A stretch of DNA of 64,000 nucleotides from Petrolisthes cinctipes (GCA_033782935.1 JAWQEG010002488.1:74501-138500); one strand, 5' to 3'. Positions 10,156 to 20,651 are shown, counted from the first letter of the stretch. Program-made: numbers and translations. The notes: generated by a model not told the origin, from the sequence alone.

Positions 10156-10204
10156 GATTTGCGCAGTGGCAATATCGTAACCAATGAGGTTGAGGATTGC
10201 TACT
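10156..10204 (+). ncRNA. U4 snRNA-like segment at LINE 5' end (not a functional gene)
   Basis: TTTGCGCAGTGGCAATATCG followed by TAACCAATGAGGTT agrees with the conserved 5' part of metazoan U4 snRNA as I remember it, with about two differences over 34 bases. Similarity fades after GAGGATTGCTA: the U4 stem-loop's GGCGCG portion is missing, and the Sm site and 3' half are absent. The segment starts 8 bp inside the LINE insertion boundary, so it was copied as part of the retrotransposon. The region can also fold, because TTTGCGCAGTGGCAAT partly pairs with ATTGCTACTGTGCGAAA downstream. It may be a chimera from template switching or a promoter-like leader module. Confidence 0.65.
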
Positions 10205-10528
10205 GTGCGAAACTGCTGTCAGTATTGGGAAAAGCAAGAACCTCGGTGACCTACCCCTCCCCAGGAAGGGTAGGTAAGCCTTACCCCGCCTCCAAGCGGT
10301 GACCTCGGGGGTACACCTCCTTTTTTTATCTAGTTTTTATCTATTCAGGAGGTGGAGCCAAAGGGGAAGGCGGTGTGGGGGTGAGACCTAGCTTCCCCCA
10401 CATATAGGTTTTAAGGTTTTTATTGTATTTTTATTGTATTTTAGTGTTTGTAAGATTTTAATTTTATGACTGCATGTTTTTATATTTTGTGATAATTTCT
10501 TTTAAATTTATGACCTTGTTTTTAGCTT

Positions 10529-11617
10529 TTGACAATGCCGACGGCCCGTGTCCCTCCGGGAATGAGCACTGCATTGGCCTTGCCAGCCATCAGTGGCCGC
10601 CCAATGGGGGAGTGGACAGATATGGCTACTGGCGGGGGAGGGTCTCCGGGTTGCCCTGTAGAGGGAGTAGGGAAGAGGGATTGTATGAGAGTGGTAGCTG
10701 TGAATGTGAATGGAATGACGGATGGGACCAAGAGGCGAGAGATTGTAGAATGTTTTAAGAAAGGAAGAGTGGATGTGATGGGAGTGACGGAGACACACGT
10801 GAAAGGATGTGGAGTGGTTGAGTGTCAGGAAGGAAGGGAGAGTGGACTGTGGGAGGGAATGGAGGGAGGAGTAGTATGGACGGGCATGAATGAAAAGAGT
10901 AAAGGAAGAGGGAAGGAAGGGTGTGCGTTGTTGGTGTCTCCGTGGGTGTGGAAGGGAGTGGATGGACATGGGTGGAATGGATCAAGAATAGTATGGATGA
11001 CGGGAAAGATTGGCTTGGTAAAGTATGCTTGGGTGTGTGCTTATGCACCAGTGAATGAAAAGAGTAAGATGGGGAGAGAGAAGATGAGAGTGTTTTGGGA
11101 AGAGTTGAATGCATGTCTGAGAGGAATTGATAATGGAAGGAGAATAGTGATGATGGGAGACATGAATGGAAAGGTGGGAGGTGAGGAAGTGGGGAATATT
11201 GTGGGTAAATGGGGTGTAGAAGGAACAAATGAGAATGGTGAGTATCTAGTGGATGTCTGTGCTGAGAGAGGGTTGTTCTTGGCGAACACCTTCTTTCAGC
11301 ACAAGATGATCCACAGGTATACATGGAAGAGAAGGGATGAGAGAGGAGAGCAAAAGAGTTTGATTGATTATGTGGCAGTGGATGAAAGGTTGAGGAAGGA
11401 TGTGTATGACGCAAAAGTAGTGAGAGGAATGGTCCATTGCTCCGACCATTTTGCGGTGTTGGTGAGGATGAAGGTTAGAGTTAAGTGGGAGTATAGTAGG
11501 AGGGATGAAGGGGTGAGGAATAAGAGGGAGGTGGCTAGTGGGAAATTAGATGTAGAAGAGTATAGGGAGCAATATAAGAGGAGGGTGGGTGAGGTGCTGG
11601 GGGATGTAAGGATGTAG
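10529..11617 (+). pseudogene. LINE endonuclease domain (U4-headed element)
   Basis: About 362 codons, ending at TAG 11615-11617; the same frame then continues into reverse transcriptase, so this stop interrupts one long protein. Endonuclease motifs in order: VVAVNVNGMTDGTKR (about residues 54-68), VMGVTETHVKG with the catalytic Glu (about 85), IVMMGDMNGKVGG (about 205), SLIDYVAVDERL (about 278) and HCSDHFAVLVRM with the Asp-His pair (about 307). This fits an apurinic-type nuclease that nicks the target. The N-terminal 50 residues are Pro/Gly/Ala-rich with no recognised domain. The ATG at 10529 has about 380 bp of leader in front. Confidence 0.8.
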
Positions 11618-13790
11618 ATAGGGGAGGGAGTGGGAGTGAATGCGGTGTATGAAATGTTTAAGATGATAGTTTTGAGGACAGCAGCAGAGGTAGTAGGATA
11701 TAAGACACAGAAGAGGGGCAAGAAAGGGAGTGCTTGGTGGACAGAAGAAGTGAAAGATGCTGTAGAGGATAAGAGGAAGGCATATCGGAGAACACTACAG
11801 AGGAATGTGCCAGAAGAAGTGAGAGAGAGATGGAAAAGAGAATATAATGTGTGTAAGAGACAAGTGAAAATGATGGTGAGTGAGAGTAAAAGGAGAGTGG
11901 ATGAGGAGTTTGGTATGAAGCTGAGTGAAAAGTTTAAAGAGAACAAGAAACTGTTCTGGAAGGAGGTTAAAAGAGAAAGAGGAGAAGGAAAGTCTGGTAG
12001 TGTGAGAATGAAGAGAGAGGATGGAGTTACTGTGAGTAGTAGTGAGGAAGTGAAAGAAGTGTGGAAGAGGCATTTTGATCGGTTGATGAATGGGGGGACG
12101 GGAGGGGAGGCGGTGGTGACATGCATGGGGATGGAGGCAGGTGGTAGACGACAGGATGTACAGGGAGAATTAGGAAGGGAAGAGGTTAGGAAAGCAATCG
12201 GAAAGTTGAAGATGGGAAAGGCACCAGGGGTGGATGGGATAACTGCTGAAATGTTAAAGTGTAGGGGGGAGGTAGTGGTGGAGTGGATGTTGCTTATATG
12301 TACATTGGCCTGGAGGCAGGGAGAGGTGCCAGAGGATTGGAGGAGAGCCATAATTGTACCTTTGTATAAGGGGAAGGGAAGTAAGGATGAGTGTGGTAGC
12401 TATAGGGGAATAAGCCTTCTTAGTGTACCGGGGAAGGTTTACGGGAAGGTTCTGACTGAAAGACTGATTCAAGTGACAGGGAATAAAGTTAGTGAGGAGC
12501 AGGGAGGATTCAGAAAGGGTAGAGGATGTGTGGACCAAATATTTGCATTCAAATCAATAGTGGAGAAATATATTGGGAAGGGTAAGAAGTTGTATGCTGC
12601 CTTCATGGACTTGGAGAAAGCATACGATAGAGTTGATAGGAAAGCTATGACAGGCATGAAAGGCATTGAGGCTTTTTATGCAGATGCAAAAGCATGTGTA
12701 CGGGTAGAGGGTGATCTAAGTGAGAGTTTTAATATTAGTGTAGGGCTGAGACAGGGGTGTGTTATGTCACCATGGTTGTTCAATATATATATATATGGAT
12801 GGTTGTATGAGAGAGGTGAAAGCCAAAGTGAATGGTCTGGGGGTGAAGTTGAGGCTGAATAAAGCAAACTGGTCCCTAGTGGCAAGTTTGTTTGCGGATG
12901 ACACTGTGCTGATGGCTGAGAATGAAAGGAATTTACAGAGAGTGGTGGACGAATTTCAGTCTGTGTGTAAACGAAGGAAACTGAAGGTGAATGTGGGTAA
13001 AAGTAAAGTGATGGTATTTGAAAGAGCAGAAACTGAAGTGATTGACTTTGCTACACCTTACAGAGTGGCTGTACCAACTGGGACGAAGTGTGAGATAACT
13101 CTGAGGGGCGAGAGGATGGAGGAAGTGAAGGAGTTTAAGTACCTGGGTACAGTTATGTGTAAACATGGAAGTATGGAAGGAGAAATTAGGGAGAGAGCAG
13201 TGAAGGGTAAACAGGTCATAGGATCACTGGGGAGGATTATGAAAGGTAGAAGTGTGAGTATGAAAGTGAAAAGGGGACTACGAAATAGAATAATCCTGCC
13301 AACACTGACATATGCATCGGAGACATGGACATGGAGTAGGGCGCATCAGTCTAGAATAGGTGCTGTGGAAATAAGTTACTTGAGAGGAGCATGTGGACTT
13401 ACTAGATTGGATGGAGAAAGTAATGAGAGTGTATATGAGAGATGTGGTATGAGTGAGAAGGCAATTGGCATTGAGTGTGGAGTGGTTGAGAGAGTGAAAC
13501 GTGATACATTGAGATGGTTTGGACATGTGGAGAGAATGCAAGGCGAGGAATTTGTAAAGAAGGTGTATGGAAGTGAAGTTGTGGGACCTGGTGTGAGAGG
13601 CAGACCTCCGGTTAGATGGCAGAACAGAGTGGAAGAGTATGTAAAGGAGAGAAACATGAGAGGCAGAGTAGGGCTTAAACAAGTAAGGAGGGAGTGTTGG
13701 AACAGGGAGAACTGGAGACACTTCTGCCGTGGCCACCCCCTTGGAGGGAGTTCCCGGAGGGAACGAGGCGTCGGAGCTATAGATAGATAG
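11618..13790 (+). pseudogene. LINE reverse transcriptase (U4-headed element)
   Basis: Continues the endonuclease frame after the TAG at 11615. Motifs: LKMGKAPGVDGITAEMLK, IIVPLYKGKGSKDECGSYRG, EEQGGFRKGRGCVDQIFAFK, AAFMDLEKAYDRVDRK (first catalytic Asp), GLRQGCVMSPWLFNIY and, in the next frame, SLFADDTVLMAE (12891-12902 encodes FADD). Between DRKAM and GIEAFY about ten residues seem deleted. Near 12781-12796 an AT run is longer than coding requires, moving the rest into the frame of 12759-13790. The C-terminus has TLRWFGHVERMQGEEFVKK and GRPPVRWQNRVEEY, usual for this family. The catalytic Asp residues are intact, so the damage is one stop, one deletion and one slippage. Confidence 0.85.
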
Positions 13791-13801
13791 ATAGATAGAT
13801 T

Positions 13802-14050
13802 AAGATGTACAGAAATACAGCTTTCCAAATAGAGTATAGACGAATGGAACAAATTACCAGAAGAAGTGGTGTGTGTCAAAAACATACATACACACACACA
13901 CACAAAACATACATACACACACACACACACACCAGAAGAAGTGGTGTGTGTCAAAAACATACATAATTTTAATGAAAAATATGATAATTGTGTTTTAGAA
14001 TATGGGACATTACGAGCTTGACTCAATCCTGTAAGGATGCAAATAGGTAA
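13802..14050 (+). pseudogene. CR1-like LINE 3' end, resumed after insertion
   Basis: Continues 10148 across the nested LINE: the reading resumes as QKYSFPNRV and then, after a 1-bp loss, DEWNKLPEEVVCVKN, the conserved final block of these LINEs. A duplication of about 35 bp (ACCAGAAGAAGTGGTGTGTG and following) with a CA tract occurs at 13853-13965. The 3' end reads ACGAGCTTGACTCAATCCTG through GCAAATAGGTAAG, followed by CA repeats. An antisense relative lies at 63012-63155. Confidence 0.75.
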
Positions 14051-14054
14051 GAAC

Positions 14055-14303
14055 ACACACACACACACACATATACACAGAGAGAGAAAGAGAGAGAGAG
14101 AGTGTGTGTGTGTGTGTATGTGTGTGAGAGAAATTGACCTCTTCATATGTAAAGACTAATTAAGTACTTCATTATTATTATTGTTGCTATTATTATTATT
14201 TTACAGTACAGAATCAAGGTTTATATTATTATGATTATTATTATTATTATTATGATTATTTTCTTCCTTCATGTTTACTGTCCTTCCTTTCCTTCTCTCT
14301 CTC

Positions 14304-14361
<58 letters not shown>
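14055..14361. repeat. Microsatellites: CA, GA, TG, ATT and CT runs
   Basis: CA (14055-14072), GA/TG (14080-14130), ATT-rich (14173-14262) and a CT run (14285-14361). There is no gene. The CT run abuts the inferred 5' end of the sense LINE starting near 14362. Confidence 0.9.
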
Positions 14362-14364
<3 letters not shown>

Positions 14365-14449
14365 AGACGCCTTAGCGAGTGGACGTGTTTTTTTGCTGCT
14401 CTCCACCTCACCTCATACAGCCTACCTACCGGAACGTAACCAGCTGACA

Positions 14450-14568
14450 ATGGATACTTCTGTTCTGAAAAGTATATTGGTTTCGCAAGTTCAAGCTTAC
14501 TGCGGTGTCATCGAGGTATTCGTGAGAGAAATTAATAAACAGTTCAAGTAGTTCCAATCTACAGTACA
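14450..14568 (+). pseudogene. LINE ORF1 N-terminus
   Basis: ATG at 14450 opens MDTSVLKSILVSQVQAYCGV and then EVFVREINKQFK before TAG at 14549-14551; the same frame continues with FQSTV. It is the likely N-terminus of the coiled-coil ORF1 protein that resumes at about 19597. Such proteins are RNA-binding chaperones of the retrotransposition particle. The leader upstream (14377-14388) contains GAGTGGACGTGT, also found in the leader of the antisense LINE at 19264-19275. The stop and the following insertion make this a fragment. Confidence 0.55.
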
Positions 14569-14598
14569 GTCGAGCACCACAATCCCCAGCCCACCTGA

Positions 14599-14600
<2 letters not shown>
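14569..14600. repeat. Left arm of a 32-bp inverted repeat around the antisense LINE
   Basis: GTCGAGCACCACAATCCCCA plus GCCCACCTGAGT. The reverse complement occurs at 19433-19464 with only two mismatches. TACAGTACA lies immediately left (14560-14568) and again 2 bp right of the other arm (19467-19475), like a 9-bp target duplication. The 4.8-kb antisense LINE sits exactly between the arms. Confidence 0.85.
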
Positions 14601-14651
<51 letters not shown>

Positions 14652-15003
14652 TTTATTTTCCACCAATAGTGGTTATTCTTGTTACAGTTATATATTCGTA
14701 CAGTATATGTAAGAAAAAAAAATAGAACAATGCAATTATTTACAAAAAATGGTAAAATAAAATACTGAGGAGCAGGTTAGGAACAAGGATAAAAAGGGGT
14801 GGGCAGGTACAGGTGGTTCGGGAGGGAAAGGGATGGGAGAGGGGAAGGATAGGCTTAGAAGCAGTCAGGTAGTAGAGGGTGAGGTCATGGGCTTGGGGAA
14901 GATCTTATTTTAAGGTGTATGAATGTCAGAAATATGAGTAGAAGAGATAATACAAGGAAATGAAGCACAAGTATATACTACCTACATGACATATATATTA
15001 TTA

Positions 15004-16681
15004 CTAATTATTATCAATAAGTGCATTCTGAAGGCTATTTTTAAATGTAGTTAAGGAATGTTTACATTTTACATCTTGGGGAAACCCATTCCATAATTTT
15101 GGTCCCCTTACTAGTAATGACCTGGCGCCTGTATCTGTGTTGGTCTTAGGAATGAAGAGGTTATTTTGTTGTCTTGTCTTGTCACAGGTCATATTATTTA
15201 CAGTAGGAAAGTTCAGGAGGTGGTTAGGGTACATACTGTACAAATATTTAAACATGGTTACTCCTGTGTCAAGTATTAATTTGTTCTTAATAGTTAGCCA
15301 TCCTAATGATAGGGGTTACGTGGTCATATTTTTTGGCTTTCCCATCAACTATTTTTGCTGCAAAATTTTGGAGTTTTTGAACCTTTATTAAAAGAGTAAT
15401 GTTAGTTGTACCCCATATTATATTACAGTAGTTTAAAATACTTAATACGAGAGATTGTCCAACAATTTTACGTGTCCCTTTATCAAAGTGATCCTTTATT
15501 CTGCTTAAATACATAAGTGTACTCATTACCTTCTTGTTAACCTCATTAAAATGTTTATCAAAAATCATAAATCTATCTATATATACACTAAGGTTTTTAA
15601 CATGTATGGAGGGTTGGATAATGCTATCATGGAGTTGTATAGTAATGTTATTTGTTATTTTAGATATCAGATTATTTATCTCATTAACTGTGTTACTATG
15701 GAGAAATTGGGTGTCGTCAGCGTATTGCACTAGAAAGCAATCATTAATATTGTCTGCCATATCATTTACAAAAATATTAAATAGAATTGGACCTAAAATT
15801 GAGCCTTGGGGGACACCGTAGTTTAAGCTTTTGAGAGGTCACAGAGAGTTAGTAGAGATATTTTTTTATTGTCCATATTATTATATATTTTGTTCGTAAT
15901 TGCAGTGAGCGCTGTTTCAGTGGATAATTTTGGTCGAAAGCCATGTTGGTTGTTAGATAGAAGTTTATTTGATTCTAGGAATGTTGATAGCTGTATTGAT
16001 ATGATTTTTTCATGAATTTTAGAGAAGACAGGAAGCAAAGATATTGGACGGAAATTACTGGTATCACTTTTGTCTCCACATTTATATAGAGGGGTAACAA
16101 TGGCATGCTTCCATGGTGTAGGGAAGACACCTGTGGTGATTGAGGTGTTTATAATACATGTTAAATACACAGCAATAACGTATAGAGAATCTTTAATAAA
16201 ACGAATTGAAATGTTATCCGAGCCAAAGGATTTAGATTCATGGAGATGTTTGATAGTTAAAATAATGTTGTTGGTGTCGACTGGTTGGGGCCGGAAGAGC
16301 GAGTCTGAGTTGTTTATCTCCCACTCAGTTTCATCATTATGTTGATGGTTCACCAGTGAACGCTGCGTATTGTTATATGTACTTTCTCCAACGTTTGCAA
16401 AGAAGGCATTAAAATCCTCAGCTTTATTTTGCACATCTTCTGTTATACCCATATTAGATTTAATTCTGTTGGAAGGAATTATGTCTTTTATAATTTTCCA
16501 TGTTGAGGCAATATTATTTTTAGAATTTAATAATTGATGGTGGTAATATCTATTTTTTGCTGTACGTAATAGTTTTTTTACTCGTTTATTTAAATCTTTA
16601 AATTGGTTCTGTAGTAAAGGGCTTAAGCGGTCTGATATTAAATCATTCTGGGCTTTGTTTCTTTATTTCACAATTTCTCGG
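15004..16681 (-). pseudogene. CR1/L2-group LINE reverse transcriptase
   Basis: The upstream piece (16452-15823, extending in degraded form to about 16680) carries KSFGSDNISIRFIKD, HAIVTPLYKCGDKSDTSNFR, PISLLPVFSKIHEKI and QHGFRPKLSTETAL, ending at LCDLSKA. The next piece (15810-15287) starts at LNYGVPQGSILGPILFN and has VQYADDTQFLHS. The conserved segment between DLSKA(F)D and GVPQGS is missing: about 50 residues including the first catalytic Asp are deleted at about 15820-15830. The final piece (15255-15004) has DTGARSLLVRGPKLWNGFPQ, the usual C-terminal block. The deletion alone would abolish activity. Confidence 0.8.
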
Positions 16682-17577
16682 ATATCGTCGGTAATTCAGG
16701 GTGCTGGAGTTCGCCGAATTTCTTTTGTTACAATTGGAGCACAATGATCAAGACTTTTTGTTATAATTGATGTTAATATATCAACTTGCTCGTTAACGTT
16801 ATCTGTGTGTAGTATTTGGTTAAGATTATCAACTTCATTGAGTAACTCCGTGCATAAAATGTCTTTGTCGTATAGGCTCATATCACGGAAAGTTTTTGTT
16901 GGTGCTAAAAAGTTAGGTTTACTTACATTTATAGTGGCGGTTATAAGTTCATGGTCCGCGACAGGAGTAGGTGTTATGTCAGAGTTAAGGACTAGGTCAG
17001 GTTTATTAGTTATAATAATATCAAGTAGAGTGGCAGAGGTGGGGGTTATGCGAGTTGGTTTATTTATAATTTGTGTTAATCTGTTATTCTTAATGATGCA
17101 GGATAATTTACTATTATTTTGGAGGAGATCGTCATTTAAGTCAACTACATCAACTATGTAGTCAAAAGATCCTTGGGATGTCTATACATACACCCTATTA
17201 TTATTGAGGGTAACTTTCTACACTGTATTTTAAACCATATATCGTCTACACCTGTGTTTTGTGTGATATTAGTATCAATTTGTATTGAGGTTAGAGAATC
17301 TTTAACATACACACATACTCCTGACCCGCGATCGTTATCATATCTGTATAGAGCATAGTTAGGAATAGTTACATAAGCATCAGGGGTGTGGGAAGAAAGC
17401 CAAGCCTCACTGATGCATAGAACATCTATATTTCTTTCGCTTATTAAAATCTTGACTTCATCAAAATTTGCTTGCAATGATCGTGCATTAACATGTTCAA
17501 TAGTGAGTGAGTCCTTTGATATTGAATTTGGTATACAGTCGGCTTGGTCGTCTTTGCCACACCCCTATACGCTATAA
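16682..17577 (-). pseudogene. CR1/L2-group LINE endonuclease
   Basis: Reading from the zinc-knuckle region gives LTIEHVNARSLQANFDEVKI, then NIDVLCISEAWLSS (catalytic Glu), RGSGVCVYVKDSL, and IIIGCMYRHPKD. Further on, degraded frames lead to NEQVDILTSIITKSLDHCAP and TDDIREIVK before reverse transcriptase. There is a stop between the zinc knuckles and the endonuclease (about 17573) and others later. Order and spacing fit the apurinic-type endonuclease. Confidence 0.7.
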
Positions 17578-19240
17578 GAGTTACAAAGCTTATTCTTATG
17601 ACCAAATTGATTACAGTTGTTACATTGAATTTTGTGATCATAACGACAGTTAGATTGGTGGTGGTTAAACTCTCCACAATTATAACAACCATATAGGGGC
17701 CTTACGTGTCGGTGGCGGGGAGGATACTAGTGTGGTACTTCTTGATCGTGCCTTCTCCTGCGACTCCCCTCGTGTGCCTGTGCCCTGAGTAGTGATGATC
17801 TGTGTGGTGAGGCATCACGTTCCTCCAGTACTTCCCACCTGCTCCTGTAGGAGTGGTGAGAGGGGGGCAGGGATGAAGGAGGGAGTGTCCTGGCTGCCCG
17901 GGGATTAACGCTGGTCGGGTGAGGTCTGTTGTTTCCGGCTTCATGCCCCCAGTGTATATGGGGTTCAGCGGTGGGGGGAGGGTTTGTCCTGTGGTCACGC
18001 AGATTATCCCTTCGAGTCAGGTGAGGTCATCGTTTACTGTCCACCTGACGCCACCCGCCATGGTCAGAGACCCTCGTTGGGGGGTCGATGATGGGAGAAG
18101 TGTCGGGTGTGCTTCTGGGGTTGTCTGTACGTGGTTGACTAATATTTGATACACTGCTTGAATTGTTCTTAATTTGGTCCCAGTTTATACAGTCATTGAA
18201 GGCTGGGTATTGTGTAGATATGGCCTTTAGTAACCTCACAACCCCAGTCTTTGACAACAGTGAGCCTTGGTGTTACCCATGTGCATCAAAGCACTCCTCA
18301 TGTATTTCTCCTGTCCCAAGTCGGAAGGAGAGGTTAGGGTTAATGGTGGTGATGCCATTGTCACCAGCCCACTTCTGAATATTATCATTTAATTCATTTA
18401 TTTTTGCAAGAAGTGTGTCGGATTGTATGCTCGGTGAAATTTGGGAAACACATATGTCCATATTTTCATTTTTGCTTTTAAGTTCACTTACTAGTGCACT
18501 CAGATTGTCTATTACATCTGATGGGGCTCTATTTTTCATCACATCGAATAGACCGCCATATATTATGCACTGTTGTGGAGACCATGACAGTTTTTCTTTC
18601 ACCCAACACTTCAGGAGGTCTATATTTGCCTCGTGTAAGGTTCTAATGGCACACTGTTTTTGAAGATTGGACACTCTAATGTATTTAAGATTTACATCAC
18701 CAAGAAATAATACCTGTTTAGTTGTGTTGGTCTTGTTTGGCGATGTATCGGTTGTGGTGCTTGATTTTTCTTCCAGTTTCTTAAGTCTTGTGAGTCAGTC
18801 TTCCATCTGGACATGCACGGTGTTTGGCTGGTCTGGGGTGAGGGTCGGTGCTGCCTCACGTGGCGTAGTAGATAATTCCAGTGCTGTTACACGCTCACTT
18901 AACTGTTGTAAAATATCACTAATTTTCTTCATTTGTTCATTTACTATTTTCAAATCACTATTAAAATCGTAATTGTTACTTTTAGGAGCCACATCATCTC
19001 TTGGGTGATCACTGATTATTTCCGTAGGTGTGGCACTGGTCGAGTCTGTGTTTTAATATTGCTTCATTATTTTTTCTATTAGTTTATCTTTTTTTCACCC
19101 AAACATTTGTTATTACTAAATCGCGGCACTGTTTCTGAAGTTGTGTCTTGGTGTAGTTTAGGTCCAGAAATTCTACAGTGGGATTTGTTAAAAATGATGT
19201 GCAGCGGTGTTCATTCTCATTTGGCTGGGGCGTCGTCATA
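17578..19240 (-). pseudogene. CR1/L2-group LINE ORF1: esterase-like domain and two zinc knuckles
   Basis: The start region (about 19240-19080) has MTTPQPNENEHRCTSFLTNP and TKTQLQKQCRDL. A coiled-coil segment MKKISDILQQLSERVTALEL follows (about 18930). Then comes a block beginning VLFLGDVNLKYIRVSNLQKQ and running through KEKLSWSPQQCIIYGGLFDV to LNDNIQKWAGDNGI (18720-18300). Its FLGD-x-N opening resembles block I of SGNH/GDSL hydrolases, but the nucleophile position here is Val (codon at 18693-18695). Near the end are two CCHC knuckles, CYNCGEFNHHQSNC and CNNCNQFGHKNKLC (17597-17687). ORF1 proteins of this type bind LINE RNA. Several stops and shifts break the frame. Confidence 0.65.
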
Positions 19241-19326
19241 TTTCCGGAGGAGGAGCGAGCGACACACGTCCACTCTCGACCACTGACAGACAGACAATAA
19301 AAGAAGCTCGAGATTAGAAGCAGGCA

Positions 19327-19414
19327 GTTTCTGGACGACAGGCCACCTAAACCATCATGAGGCCACACACATTTCGAACCAAAGGAAGCTTTGAGTCTAC
19401 TGTCGTCCAGAAAC
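19327..19414 (-). other. Stem-loop in the leader of the antisense LINE
   Basis: GTTTCTGGACGACAG at 19327-19341 is the perfect reverse complement of CTGTCGTCCAGAAAC at 19400-19414, with a 58-nt loop. It lies upstream of the ORF1 start on the minus strand, so it would be in the LINE's 5' leader. Confidence 0.7.
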
Positions 19415-19535
19415 AGCATAGTTCAAAACTCGACTCAGGTGGGCTAGTGATTGTGGTGCTCGACTATACAGTACACACACACACACACATACTCTGCATT
19501 CGAATTCAGTCTTTATATGTGCACTGAGTGAAGAA

Positions 19536-20440
19536 ATGAACAATACCAGGCGATTCGAAGCTTTTTGCTGCTCACACTCTGGTCAGAAATTACGTAACAC
19601 GAGTGTACATGACTTGAGAACTAGCCTGGAATTTTCTCAAGGTGAAATTGACACCCTGAAACAACAAGTGAAACAGCTGAAGCTGGAGGACGAGGGCAAC
19701 AAACAACTGATCAAGACACTATCTGAAGACCTGCAGGTGAGTTCCAATTCTATTGCTGCATTTATTAAATATTGCTGTGGCTACCTGGATGATTACAACA
19801 AACGTAATAATCTACAATTTGTGGGAACTGACGAGGAACCTAACGAGACCTGGGAACAATCAGCCAAGAAAGTAAATCGCATATTAGAAGAAAAACTACA
19901 ACTATCAAACATCCAGCAAGAGCTTGTTTATCGTGTAGGACAACACTACCACCATCAAAACGGTAAGTATCATTGACACCCTCATCAGAGTGTGTTTATC
20001 GTGTGGGACAACACTACCACCATCAGAACGGAAAGTACCCCATCACTGACACCTTCAACAGGTTTTGATATAGAGAGGCAGTCATCCGAAATCTTTCTAA
20101 GCTACAGGGAACACAGATTTACATTAATGAAGACTTGTGCTCCGCATCGCTGGATATAAAGAAGGCAAAACTTCCTCGTTTAAGGCTAGCCAAGAGTGAA
20201 GGTAAAATTGCATATTTTCGCCATACGAAGTTAATTATAAAAGAAAGACACACCAACAAAACTACCGCCGAACCTGAACCAACAACAACAACAACAACCA
20301 GAAATACCAGAGAAACAATGTCTGACGTCACCGGGAATGGCACTGCTGCCCCCGCCTTGGCCGCCACTAGTGCTTCAGTTGGTAGCCAGAACCTGACCAG
20401 TACAAGCCGTGAGGGACCGGCGGCTGCCATGGCTGGCACA
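19536..20440 (+). pseudogene. LINE ORF1, coiled coil plus C-terminal RNA-binding domain
   Basis: Frame 19536-19976 contains HDLRTSLEFSQGEIDTLKQQ and VKQLKLEDEGNKQLIKTL, a clear heptad-type coiled coil. It continues with YNKRNNLQFVGTDEEPNETW and VNRILEEKLQLS, the RRM-like core of L1-type ORF1 proteins. A duplication of about 65 bp (19924-19985 and 19990-20055) breaks the frame. Another frame then gives REAVIRNLSKLQGTQIYINE and KIAYFRHTKLIIKE, the C-terminal domain. A Thr/Pro-rich linker follows until the poly(T) of the antisense I-clade LINE at 20442. Such proteins trimerise and chaperone nucleic acid. The N-terminus is at 14450. Confidence 0.7.
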
Positions 20441-20651
20441 CTTTTTTTTTTTTTTTTTTTTTTTTTAATTAATTGCGCCGTAGCGTCAGTCAACAGGCAG
20501 GCAACAATACATACTGGTAGGCGGGACCCATGTTAATACAATGACTACAACCACACATACACACGCACACACACACACACACCACACACACACATCACAA
20601 AAACATAACAGAATGGAGCACAAGCATACAGACAAATATTTACATTATGAC

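Larger units (their letters stand above)
10149..13801 (+). mobile_element. Non-LTR retrotransposon with U4 snRNA-like 5' end
   Basis: A complete-looking LINE of 3653 bp flanked by the 8-bp duplication AAGATGTA (10141-10148 and 13802-13809). The host sequence is a CR1-like LINE whose reading resumes exactly after the second copy. Order: U4-like segment (10156-10204), about 320 bp of leader, endonuclease (from 10529), reverse transcriptase (to 13790), and a 3' tail of five GATA units. Lesions seen: TAG at 11615-11617, a short deletion near 12650, and a shift in an AT run near 12790. A second, 5'-truncated relative lies at 33236-35085. The clade is uncertain (RTE/RTEX, I or Jockey groups are possible). 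Confidence 0.85.
14601..19432 (-). mobile_element. CR1/L2-group LINE, antisense, (ATT)n-tailed
   Basis: Read on the minus strand: a leader with a 15-bp stem (19327-19414), ORF1 with an esterase-like domain and two zinc knuckles, endonuclease, reverse transcriptase and a 3' tail of (ATT)n at 14601-14650. About 350 bp of 3' non-coding sequence separate the last coding codon (15004) from the tail. The copy has several stops and a deletion in reverse transcriptase. The ORF1 arrangement recalls esterase-bearing ORF1 proteins of CR1/L2 elements; I cannot fix the clade by eye. Confidence 0.8.

Noticed and set aside
10156..10204. Genuine U4 snRNA gene
   Set aside because: Only the 5' part matches; the stem-loop is shortened and the Sm site and 3' half are missing. 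It lies inside a retrotransposon insertion.
11368..12351. Long minus-strand open frame opposite the LINE
   Set aside because: Ser/Thr/Leu/Pro-rich shadow of the purine-rich reverse-transcriptase coding strand.
14384..14390. Downstream promoter element GGACGTG as an annotated promoter
   Set aside because: Spacing from the nearest initiator-like motif is about 17 bp instead of 28, so it is kept only as a low-interest finding.
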